Positions 55,683-64,000 of a stretch of DNA of 64,000 nt are shown here, piece after piece (the first letter of the stretch is position 1; each line of letters starts with the position of its first letter). The stretch is from Catonia carolina (lineage: Eukaryota > Arthropoda > Insecta > Hemiptera > Achilidae). The DNA lies in assembly GCA_035578175.1 (NCBI GenBank), contig JAQMRL010000001.1:372489720-372553719 (forward strand), read 5' to 3'. Both the position numbers and the translations under genes were made by a program. The notes beneath the pieces are model-generated. The model searched no databases, was not told the DNA's origin, and was given only the letters and a program-made list of their open reading frames with translations.

Positions 55683-55883
55683 ATTATACAGCCAGACCCT
55701 GTGGTGAATAAAGTGAAAGTGTCATTTGCAGAGTGGAAGGCAGTTGCTTTTTGGAGGGCCTGGCGCTAATAAGCATAGGCTACTTTTCCACTCGGTGAGG
55801 AAGACACGTTAAACCACCTCACTCCTCGTTTTACTTAGTCTCTAGAAGTTCAAACCAGCCTTTCGGCTGACGACGTAAACAAC
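55683..55883 (+). repeat. Retroposon F, 5'-truncated (copy 4)
   Basis: Begins at TATACAGCCAGACCCTGTGG and keeps the 3' half: CATTTGCAGAGTGGAAGG, CCTCACTCCTCGTTTTACTT, TTCAAACCAGCCTTTCGGC, TGACGACGTAAACAAC. Truncation at the 5' side with an intact tail fits target-primed retrotransposition. Confidence 0.85.
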
Positions 55884-56859
55884 ATACGCACTTTTTTTAT
55901 TCATTAAAATGCAACATAAGGCTTCAATTTAAAAAAAACGATTTCTCGAAAGATGCAGCCTTTCCCTACAAATTAATTAGAGGTACCGCTAGTAGTTTTA
56001 GATCCAGAACGAATTAAACATACCTTTCATTTAAATACACAAACATTTATACATCACAGTCGGATATCATTCTAAAACCATTTTTTTGCTTCAAGGGTCA
56101 TGAAACCAGAAGATCAGTTAAAATCCGAGAAAAGTTCCCCTATAATACTTTCTCAATATTAATATTGAGAAATAAATGTGTCTTCACAATATTATATTAA
56201 TGTTTTTGCAATACGTTCACACTCTATTTCATAAAAAGAGCACAAGAAAATGATATTTTTTTGTTCATTTTGCTCGTGAAAGCGGACTGCGGAGAATAAT
56301 ATTGTTCTGCCAATTATATAATATTGCGAATTGGTGTTTAAATGTAGTTAGCGACCGTCATATACTGTTAGGATTGGTAGAGAATTGTATAGAAATTAAT
56401 TAAGTTAAAAGTAGAGTAATTTAATTAAACTAGAAGTCAATTATTACCCATGGCGTTTAAAAATTAATAACGATAGTGTTTATTTAATTCTAAAGTACTC
56501 TTAATGGATCATCAGTAAATAAAATTTTACGTAGTTATTAATTTTATGTATGAAATGTCAGTGGGGTACTTTTAATAAACTTGTAATAATTACAAGGGGA
56601 TTTTGTTTATCACTTTAGTACAGGTATGCAATTGTTTGTGTATTTTAATTTCAAGTCAGTTCCAAATCACCGAGTCGTTATTAATTCCTTTCTCTTTTGT
56701 CTTATTGCATTGAAGACAGAATGAAAGTTTAAGTACTCTCCTGTTAAATTCTGCTTTAGTTAAACTGTACATTTAGTTAACTTTATAAATTATTTTATGA
56801 TATTGTCAAAAGACGTTCCTGTTTCTTTTTATTATTTAATAAAGTTTTTCAGTTGGTTT
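55884..56859. other. Unassigned stretch, starts with repeat I
   Basis: 55890-56170 carries ATGCAACATAAGGCTTCAAT, CGATTTCTCGAAAGATGC and CTTCAAGGGTCATGAAACC, also found near 58920. The rest is AT-rich with no gene. Confidence 0.35.
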
Positions 56860-56870
56860 TATGACAATAT

Positions 56871-57266
56871 GTTGTTGTTTAGGTCAACAGCCAAAAGGCT
56901 GGTTTGAACCTCTAGAGGTTTTACTAAGTAAAACGAGGGAGTGAGGTGGTTTACCATTGCCTTCCTCACTGAGTGGAAAAGTACGCTTATCATCATGCCG
57001 GGCCCTCTGAAAAGCACATATTTTCCACTCTGTAAATGACACCTTCACTTCATTCACCACAGGGTCTGGCTGTACAATGAAATTCATTACTTTCAGAGAA
57101 GATAACTCTGATTAGTGTCTTTTACACCTCTACCTCTTCTGTTCTTAAATGATTCAGTCATTTAATTGAGTGACCATGTGATAAGAAACAGAACTATTTA
57201 TTTTAGCCCTGCAACGAACAGATTGAGTGTAAATAATTTGACACTCCACCTGTCTGTTATGGGCAG
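56871..57266 (-). repeat. Retroposon F, full copy with TSD (copy 5)
   Basis: TATGACAATAT at 56860-56870 and 57267-57277. Minus strand: CTGCCCATAACAGACAGG head, GTTTTACTTAGTAAAAC, CCTCTAGAGG, CAAACCAG-CCTTTTGG-CTGTTGAC and a CTAAACAACAAC tail. 396 bp. Open frames at 56884-57087 and 57166-57348 merely cross it. Confidence 0.93.
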
Positions 57267-57330
57267 TATGACAATATATAGATTTTTATACGGGAAAGAA
57301 AGCCGCGTTAACGTTCTCACTAACGATCAG

Positions 57331-57400
57331 GGCACCCAAATGGTGTAGTGGTCAGTGGCTAGACCTAGTAGGTTTTCATCACCCTTCAACGTCTGGATTA
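57331..57400 (+). repeat. SINE head fragment (family B-like)
   Basis: GGCACCCAAATGGTGTAGTG and GTCAGTGGCTAGACC resemble the A-box half of family B. No B box or tail follows. Confidence 0.4.
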
Positions 57401-57599
57401 GCTATAATGTAGGCTACATAATAGTTGAGCGTAAAATAGAAAAAAAGAAGAAAAATCACTGTCAGCCAGTAAAATTTTACTTAGCTCTACTTAGGTTTAT
57501 TTTCTCAAAAACCGATAGCAGAGGAGAAAAAAGTACATATTCAGGCAAGTCATCAGTAAGGAAACTTAACTTGGGAATATGGGATACAAACAAACCATA

Positions 57600-58240
57600 A
57601 AAACACAAAAATTAAAATATTCACGACAGTAGTACGCAGTATAATGGCTTATGGGGAAGAGCTGTGTGGTGAATAAAATAAATAGAGGCGAAATTAAAAA
57701 ACTGAGCTGGAGTTCAGGAGACGAAGTTGAGGACTGACAAGGATGGACCGAATTAACAATGAGAAAATATGAAGGCGAATGTGGGTGAACAGTGATTTTT
57801 GTTAGAAAAATCACTATGCTAGGGAAAGGAGATGTAGGAAGAAAAATAATTTCTTTGTTAAAGAATCTTCGCGACTGGTATCGTTGTATCTCACCGGAGC
57901 TGTTCAGAGTTGCGGTGTCCAAGATCCGGATACCCGTCACGATTTCCAACCTCTGGTTGAGAGGGCACGATAAGAAGAAATAAAAAGAAGAAGAAAGAAA
58001 GGAGGCTGTATATTATTGGCGTGTGAGAAGGACGGTCGGAGAAAGATGAATAAACAGTCGGAAGATGCGAGAGAGGCAGAAAAGAAGTCCTTCACAGATG
58101 ACGTGGATGAGGCCACATGGATAAGAGGACTTAGGGAGAAGGATTGAGTGGATCTAAATAAATGGAGGCAAGGGGAGACAGAAGAGGCGGCACAACCGTA
58201 GGAAACCTTAAGAAATATACGTACTGATACGTACAAATTT
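57600..58240 (+). pseudogene. Composite LINE debris
   Basis: Three LINE-like parts in series. At 57630-57770: VRSIMAYGEELCG, then GLTRMDRINNEKI, the 'v.sim.YG.ElW ... rl.RmDrirNekIr.rm' block. At 57815-57990: GKGDVGRKIISLLKNLRDW and FRVAVSKIRI, the family K C-terminus, with a GAAGAAAG tail. At 58060-58235: SFTDDVDEATWIRGLREKD and VDLNKWRQGETEE, a third LINE-type tail, less certain. Stops and frame slips abound. The minus-strand frames at 57566-57949 and 57937-58236 are shadows. Confidence 0.55.
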
Positions 58241-58464
58241 TAAGGTCATGGAACGACTCAACATGAAATTAAATATTTTTAATTAATTAAGAGTAAGCAA
58301 ATTAATTAAGAGTTAGACGAGACTATATTACATTGAAAATTTGTAAAATTTTAATAATCATTAATTTTTTTATTAGCATTTTTACCATTTGTACTGTATG
58401 TACCTATATTACGCACCAGTGTACTGTGAGCATATAATTTCAGGATGAACTTAATTTTATTTAG

Positions 58465-59010
58465 AAACGTTTTATCCTAAAATGGACCGTAAGCCTGTAA
58501 TTAAAACTATAATATATTCCGAAGGCGAGCAGAACGCCCTCCTAACGAATTTTTCTTGAGATACCACATAGCCAACCAACTTCAATAACATCAGAAATTA
58601 CAGTAAATAAGGAAAGTTTAACCAAAATCTTTAAGTCTAGTTTTTAGAAAATTTGATTTTTATATTTTTGAACCTGTAAATTTTTACATTTTACAAAAAA
58701 AAATACATTTTTGAATCAATAAATTTTGGGGTTACATAGTCAAAAAAAAAATGGTTGAAAACCCCTTATTTTTAAAATTTCAGTTTAATTGTTTTAGTAT
58801 TACTTTCTCTAGGACGAATACTTTCTACAAATACCCTCTTGCTCTATGAATACATTGTACAAATAAATACTAAATAGTACATACGTGAATTATTTTAAAA
58901 CCAATTTCTGGCTTCACGGATCATGAAACTTGAAGATTTTGAAATACAGGAATTATAAATGTATGTTATTTGCAATACTTTTTTCTCTATATAATTTTTG
59001 GAATGCGAGA
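58465..59010 (+). repeat. Dispersed repeat I, degraded
   Basis: TCCTAAAATGGACCGTAAGCC, GGCTTCACGGATCATGAAAC and TTGCAATACTTTTTTCTC match the block at 55890-56170 and, loosely, repeat H. Confidence 0.4.
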
Positions 59011-59479
59011 AAGTTATGAAATATTAAGAAAAAATTAATAAAGAAATTTTTTACTTCTGTAAAGGCTAATAAAACCGATTGATCAATCTTCATTTTATTT
59101 GTTAAATTCGGGGAAAATACGTGAATTAACTAATTAATTTATCAACAGCGCTTTCAGTTCACGTGAACTACTATGAACTTTGTGTTACAAATTACAAACG
59201 TCTAGGTTAAAAATCAGTTGACCAGGATAAATCGACGTACATAAAATACTCGGACATACAAAAGGAGGAATTGGATGGAAAATCAGTCGAATTGAAAATA
59301 CAGAACTAATGAAACAAACTGGGTATTATCTTTAATTGGAACAATGAAAATAAATTTATTAGTTTTCAAAGCACTATTCATTTGTCCACTCAATAAAAAA
59401 GTTAGATGAAAAATAATTTTATGAGATTTCTTTTAGGTTTAAGTTTCTCGCCCTTAATCTGTAATGCAGAATCAAAAAC

Positions 59480-59720
59480 ATCTTTACGTCTAATGACCCC
59501 CATGAAACTGAAAAAATTTTTTTAGAAGAATCTCTGCATGTGTGTCTGTGTGTGTATGTTTGTTACTCGTACTGGAGAAAAAACTACGGGACCATTTGAA
59601 CTGAAATTTGTTATTATAAATAATCAATTATGTTATATATAACTGTGCTCGTAACTTTTTGTCCCTAAATCCACCAGCACAGACTCCAAGTGAGTTTTTG
59701 AGGAGATCACTAATTATTTA
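59480..59720 (+). repeat. Dispersed repeat G with (TG)n
   Basis: ACGGGACCATTTGAACTGAAATT is the 'accgatt..gctgaaattt' core; a short TG-rich run (GTGTGTCTGTGTGTGTATG) precedes it. More diverged than the other copies. Confidence 0.35.
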
Positions 59721-59959
59721 GCAAATAGGTTCATTAGTAATGTCTCTGAGACAGCTTTTTACGGAGAACTTGCCCGCATTCTCATTGCTTACGTTGCACC
59801 CTCATACGTAATATTATATTGATGTCATAAATACTCATATCATAATACTCATATTGATATGACGTAAATATAAAAACAACAAGTTTTTGTAGTTTATTAA
59901 AATTTGAATGATTTTTACGGTGAAGCTGAACTTTGGTACAACCAATGGAAAGGAAAAAA

Positions 59960-60880
59960 TCTGGTATGAAGCAGTCACACAACTTTCTATTGCCATTGAA
60001 CATAATTAACAATATTACCTAACGTTAGTAATAAAACATTAAAAATAAACAAAAAACTAACCTTAAAAAACATAACTTTATACGGAAAATCACTCTTTCA
60101 CACTAAACTAGCCTCTGTAGAGAAAAATGTTCAAAATAAAAGTTATATGTATTTTAATTTCCTATAAATTTGATCATATACGCTTTTGCCGTAAAATGCT
60201 GAAATCTTAAAAAAAGATTTTTTTTGTACAAATTTTCATGAAAAAAACAGAAAATCGCTAACTATTACTAAAATAAGCGAAAGAACATTTTAAAGAAATA
60301 AGCGAAAGAACATTACACAAAGAAATATTTGTAATAAAAGTAGTACGTTTTTAAATTCCCTACAACTTTTATTATACATTTTTGTGCTAAAATGCATATT
60401 AAAGCCGGAATGTTTAAAAAAAACAATTTTTTACGAGAAAACAGCCGCCTCAAGAATTTCAGCTGACATGGCGCCTACTCTAACTTGTAGAGCATAAAAA
60501 TTGTAGTAAATGAGGCAATTTTTAAAAAATCGTAGGAGCCGTTTTTGAGAAAATCGCAAAAGTGAAAAATGACGCAAATAAACTACTATTTCCGGTTGAC
60601 CGATTTTAATGAAAATGTTTGAGTCGGGTCTTCTAGTGATACCTAACTTAAGTTTGAAGTTTCAACTTCGTACCATGTTCCGTTCTTGAGATAAGTAGTT
60701 AGTTCACACACACAGAGAGACACACACACACACACACCAATCGCTAAAAACATGTTTTATTTGGTTCAAGGGGTCTGAAAATGTGTATATTCGGTGAAAA
60801 CTCGATTTCTTCCTCAAAAAATCGACATGAAAACAATATTTTCCTTCCTATGTGTTCATAAATGCAAGAGAACTTAAAAA
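59960..60880 (-). repeat. Dispersed repeat H (copy 5)
   Basis: Left end AGTCACACAACTTTCTATTGC, right end CATAAATGCAAGAGAAC. The interior keeps AGAATTTCAGCTGACATGGC, CCGGTTGACCGATTTTAATG and CATGTTCCGTTCTTGAGAT, plus a (CA)n run near 60707-60738. About 920 bp. Confidence 0.7.
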
Positions 60881-61769
60881 TGTGCCAAATGCCAAACTGA
60901 AGGAGATAGTTAAACAGATTAGTTAAAGAAACTAGCTAGTTAAAGAAATGTAATTGTTCTTACTATCCATAAAACGGTTACTACTTATCTCGCTTGCACA
61001 GCTCTGCACAACGTGCACAATCCAAAGATTATTCAGTACCTTACACAGGGTAAAAACCTGGTTACGGTCAACAATGACAGGAAATCGGCTTGTCGTTCTT
61101 TGTATGATAAATGTGTATAAAAAGACGATTTTGGAAGCTTAAGATAAATTTGAGAAAGAATTCTGTCAAGATATAGCCAGAACTTCCGTATGCTAGTGGT
61201 GAAATAAGATTTAAATGTGTTTGAATAGCACTGAAATTAATTACTTGTAGTGATTTCAATTGTTCAAGTACAAATATTTTTTAATAAAATAACTTTTTCT
61301 TATTATTGCTCCCTGAAAAAAATTTGACTTCGCGTAAGCTACAGTATCAAAATAGAATGTAAAGTGACTAAAATGTAGTACTGCTAAAATTTTAGCGAGA
61401 AAGTTAATGTGGGTTTCCCGTTACCATTTCTATTACATTAATTTATAATTTATAGATTTTCTCAAACAAACTTTTAAGATTTAGCTGGGAGAAATGAACA
61501 ATAACTATATTGCCTAAGCCTGTTGTGCGGTCAATAAAAGTAGGACTTATTGTCATTATGACAATAAGCTTTACTAAGAAAACTTACTGCGTAAAAGGTC
61601 TACGAAGAAAGAAAACTCTTTTGTGAAATGAATTTTTAAAACTGGTACAGTTAGACACAATTCTACCTACCCCACGGCAGGGAGCTATAATGATAAAATA
61701 CACTCATTAATTATTTTGATTCATTTTTGCTCCTAATTTATGTTCTCTGTATTTTGTCTGTTATTCTCA
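60881..61769. other. Unassigned stretch
   Basis: Frames of 62-63 codons on opposite strands near 60954-61259 have no motif. Nothing else recognised. Confidence 0.3.
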
Positions 61770-61930
61770 ACCAGCGGACTGGATCATAACATTTACAAGC
61801 TACGGATCCATAAACTTTGTAGCTTAACTGAAGGTCTTGGGTGCGATTCCTGGCTATCGCTTAAACTTAACGGAATACAATTATTACAGAGTTAAAACAA
61901 GCTCAATGTACAACTATTTTACTGTAACAT
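61770..61930 (+). repeat. SINE remnant (family C)
   Basis: CATTTACAAGCTACGGATCC, CTGAAGGTCTTGGGTGCGATT, CCTGGCTATCGCTTAAAC and GAGTTAAAACAAGCTCAATG. The B box is GGTGCGATTCC (one change from consensus). Confidence 0.6.
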
Positions 61931-62162
61931 TAAATTATTTTAGCCTGTTTTTGAATTCAACATACGACAAAACTATACATAAAAAAATTCCATGACTTCA
62001 GTAAATCATGCAAATATAAGTTCCAAAAAGCTCATAAGGTAAATAAATGTGGATTATAAAATTGGATGAATTACCTAGATGAACAAAAAAAAATTCTATA
62101 TCCGTAGCCCAGTCGTTAGTGTTCCAAGCTTCAAGTAATAATAGCTGTAATAACAATTTCAC

Positions 62163-62562
62163 CACCCATAACAGGCAGGTTGAGTGTTAAATTATTTGCA
62201 CTCGATCAAACAAAGCTAGTTCCAGGGATACAAAAAATTTGTTCTGATTTTACACATGGTCAGCCAATTATATGACTGAACTATTTTAGAACAGAAGAGG
62301 TAGAGGTGTAAAATATACTAGTCAGAGTTATCTCTTCTGAAAGTAATGAATTTCATTATACAGCCAGACTCTGTTGTGAATGAAGTGAAGGTGTCATTTG
62401 CAGGGTGGAAACTAGATGCTTTTCAGAGGGCATGGCATGCTGATAAGCATACCTTTTCAACTCAGTGAGGAATTTTAAACCACTCACTCCTCGTTTTACT
62501 TAGTAAAACCTCTTGAGGTTTTGGTTTAAAACCAGATTTTGGATGTTAACCTAAAAAACAAT
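62163..62562 (+). repeat. Retroposon F (copy 6), with short TSD
   Basis: AATTTCAC at 62155-62162 and 62563-62570 flank it (AATTTCAC occurs twice in a row on the right). Head CCCATAACAGGCAGG, internal AACAGAAGAGGTAGAGGTG, AGCCAGACTCTGTTGTG; the 3' end is mutated (TTTAAAACCAGATTTTGG, TGTTAACCTAAAAAACAATA). 400 bp. Confidence 0.85.
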
Positions 62563-62564
62563 AA

Positions 62565-63024
62565 TTTCACAATTTCACACGACCTGACAAGAAAACTCAG
62601 AAAGCAACAATTGCCCGTATTGGCCGCGTGGAAACACGTGAACCAAAAGGTGTCTTCCAAAAAGTGTCTTTAGGCTGTTCGGTTTCCATGCCAAAATCGC
62701 AAGCTAAAGTTTTTTGAACATGTTAACTGAAAAATAGACTTTAGGCCTAGAAAATTCTTAAACGTAACGCCAGATGTAAAATATCAGGTCAAACGGAACA
62801 AAATTTACTTAACGTACAAGAAATTCTCGTAATAAAAATTACAATATGAAATCCATATCGACTGAAATAAAAATTTTAACTTGGAAATTAGAAATAAAAC
62901 TTCCTGCCTTAAATCTGAAGTTGAAAGCCTATTACCAATTTCACAATTTCTCAAAAAATTACCAAAAAGGCCAAGGGGTAATTTATTAGTTAAAATGAAA
63001 ACCTACTATTCGAAAACCATAATT
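62565..63024. other. Unassigned stretch
   Basis: Slightly GC-richer around 62610-62650 (GCCCGTATTGGCCGCGTGG). The 73-codon frame at 62881-63102 runs into a SINE and has no motif. Confidence 0.3.
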
Positions 63025-63165
63025 TGGAAGGTGAAAAATACCTTACATTGTGCTAAGCTGCAAGGCGAAAGGTTTCGAGTTCGATTCCCATTTAGGTTCT
63101 GAAAATTTTCTATACGTAAAACCCATCTTTCTTTAATTTAAAGTAGTTTTAACAGTCCTTACATA
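63025..63165 (+). repeat. SINE remnant (family C)
   Basis: TTGTGCTAAGCTGCAAGGCG, AAAGGTTTCGAGTTCGATTCC, CATTTAGGTTCTGAAAATTTT and ACGTAAAACCCATC, then a degraded tail. Confidence 0.65.
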
Positions 63166-63615
63166 AATGAAACAATTTAACAGCCATATCAGCGATTTAA
63201 ATAAAAATTAAAAAAACAATAACAACCCACAATTCCGCGTTCTAAACAGTCCAAATATACCAGGTAACCCCAATAGTTGTCCTCATAGAAGTTGGAGCAG
63301 AAATTTGGGATATATTTTTGAAGTCAAAAAACGTACACTTTCTTCTTTCAGTAAACATGTTAAAAAAGTTAATCTGTCATTTTTAAACATCAATGTCATG
63401 TCATGGTATTTAAAGGTGATGGTCTTGCTAATGAGTGATGTTATCCTAAAAGTGGTAGAATGTTGTAAAATAAGCTAAAAATATATTTACTGGCTATAAA
63501 AAGCTAAAGTTGTAGATTTAATAAAATAAAGTGAAAAAAGAAGCAAAATTGTTATAGAGAATAATATTTTGGAACAGATATCTCACTTTCAGTATCTAGG
63601 TTGCAACATTACATA

Positions 63616-63912
63616 GTTTATTGTTTAGGTCATCAGCAGAAAGACTGGTTTGAACCTGTAGAGGTTTTACTCAGTAAAACAAAGAATGAGGTGGTTTACA
63701 AATTGCTTCGTCACTGAATGGAAAAGTACGCTTAACAGCATTCCGGGCCCTCTGAAAAGCACATATTTTACACCTCTACCTCTTCTGTTCTTAAATAATT
63801 CGGTCATTTCTTTGACTGACCATGTGATAAGAAACAGAACTATTTATTTTAGTCCTGCAACGAACAGATTGAGTGTAAATAATTTGACACTCTACCTGTT
63901 TGTTATGGGCAG
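63616..63912 (-). repeat. Retroposon F (copy 7), internally deleted, TSD
   Basis: ATTACATA at 63608-63615 and 63913-63920. Head and tail are both present (CTGCCCATAACAAACAGG; CAAACCAG-TCTTTCTG-CTGATGAC; CTAAACAATAA), but about 95 bp between the GTGCTTTTCAGAGGG block and the AGAGGTGTAAAAT block is missing. Confidence 0.88.
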
Positions 63913-64000
63913 ATTACATAATTATTAACAGGATAAAGATGCTTACAACAAGATGCACCGATTTCAGAAAATATGCGGAAATATCCATCGAACCTTAAAA

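Noticed and set aside
57566..58236. Minus-strand frames of 127 and 99 codons
   Set aside because: The plus strand of the same interval encodes LINE-type motifs; the minus frames are antisense shadows without domains.
62098..62135. SINE head (CCGTAGCCCAGTCGTTAGTG)
   Set aside because: Only an A-box-like word; no B box or body.
1..64000. A novel defence, biosynthetic or toxin-type gene system
   Set aside because: The sequence has no operons, ribosome-binding sites or multi-gene coding blocks; all protein-like signals are transposon-derived.

Overview
The window looks like a gene-poor, AT-rich stretch of an arthropod nuclear genome, most likely an insect and possibly hemipteran. The lineage is inferred from repeat style, not from any marker gene. 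I find no convincing host protein-coding gene, rRNA, functional tRNA, CRISPR array or operon-like layout. Almost everything recognisable is a mobile element or a decayed piece of one, in both orientations and often nested.

Layout. 1-5 kb: tRNA-headed SINE remnants and a dispersed repeat. 5-6.3 kb: the 3' end of a LINE on the minus strand, then an element with about 200-bp inverted arms. 7.4-10.2 kb: two LINE bodies, one with a single in-frame stop and one a jockey-type reverse transcriptase (RT). 10.9-13.9 kb: an orphan Tc1/mariner end, a SINE nested in a dispersed repeat, and an internally deleted mariner with both inverted repeats. 14-16.1 kb: a SINE cluster. 17-20 kb: mostly unassigned. 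20-22.8 kb: SINEs, a 395-bp retroposon, a 65-bp tandem duplication, a transposase-like N-terminal fragment and a short LINE copy with an 11-bp target-site duplication (TSD). 24-31 kb: a Tigger-like MITE, an unusual SINE, the 390-bp retroposon and LINE ends. 32-33 kb: a dispersed repeat of about 1 kb. 35-36.7 kb: a TATA/initiator promoter and a Helitron remnant. 38.6-39.9 kb: a MITE with a jockey copy inserted in it. 40.4-43.1 kb: minus-strand RT-type LINE debris. 44.5 kb: the 3' end of a mariner. 46.8 kb: a short LINE copy with perfect TSD. 49.5-50.7 kb: two adjacent LINE ends. 51.7-52.2 kb: a TATA promoter with heat-shock-like elements. 53.7-55.2 kb: a jockey copy inserted beside another LINE tail. 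55.7-63.9 kb: more retroposon copies, LINE debris and dispersed repeats.

How the parts relate. The non-autonomous elements appear to borrow LINE machinery. The 390-bp retroposon (called F here) has seven copies, five with TSDs, and shares a 3' signature (CAAACCAG, 8 nt, CTGATGAC) with the LINE at 7.4 and 46.8 kb. Two SINE families with different tRNA-like heads share another 3' module. The clearest new material is therefore repeat biology: F and its likely LINE partner, SINE head/tail shuffling, two long-inverted-repeat elements and two isolated promoter-like regions.
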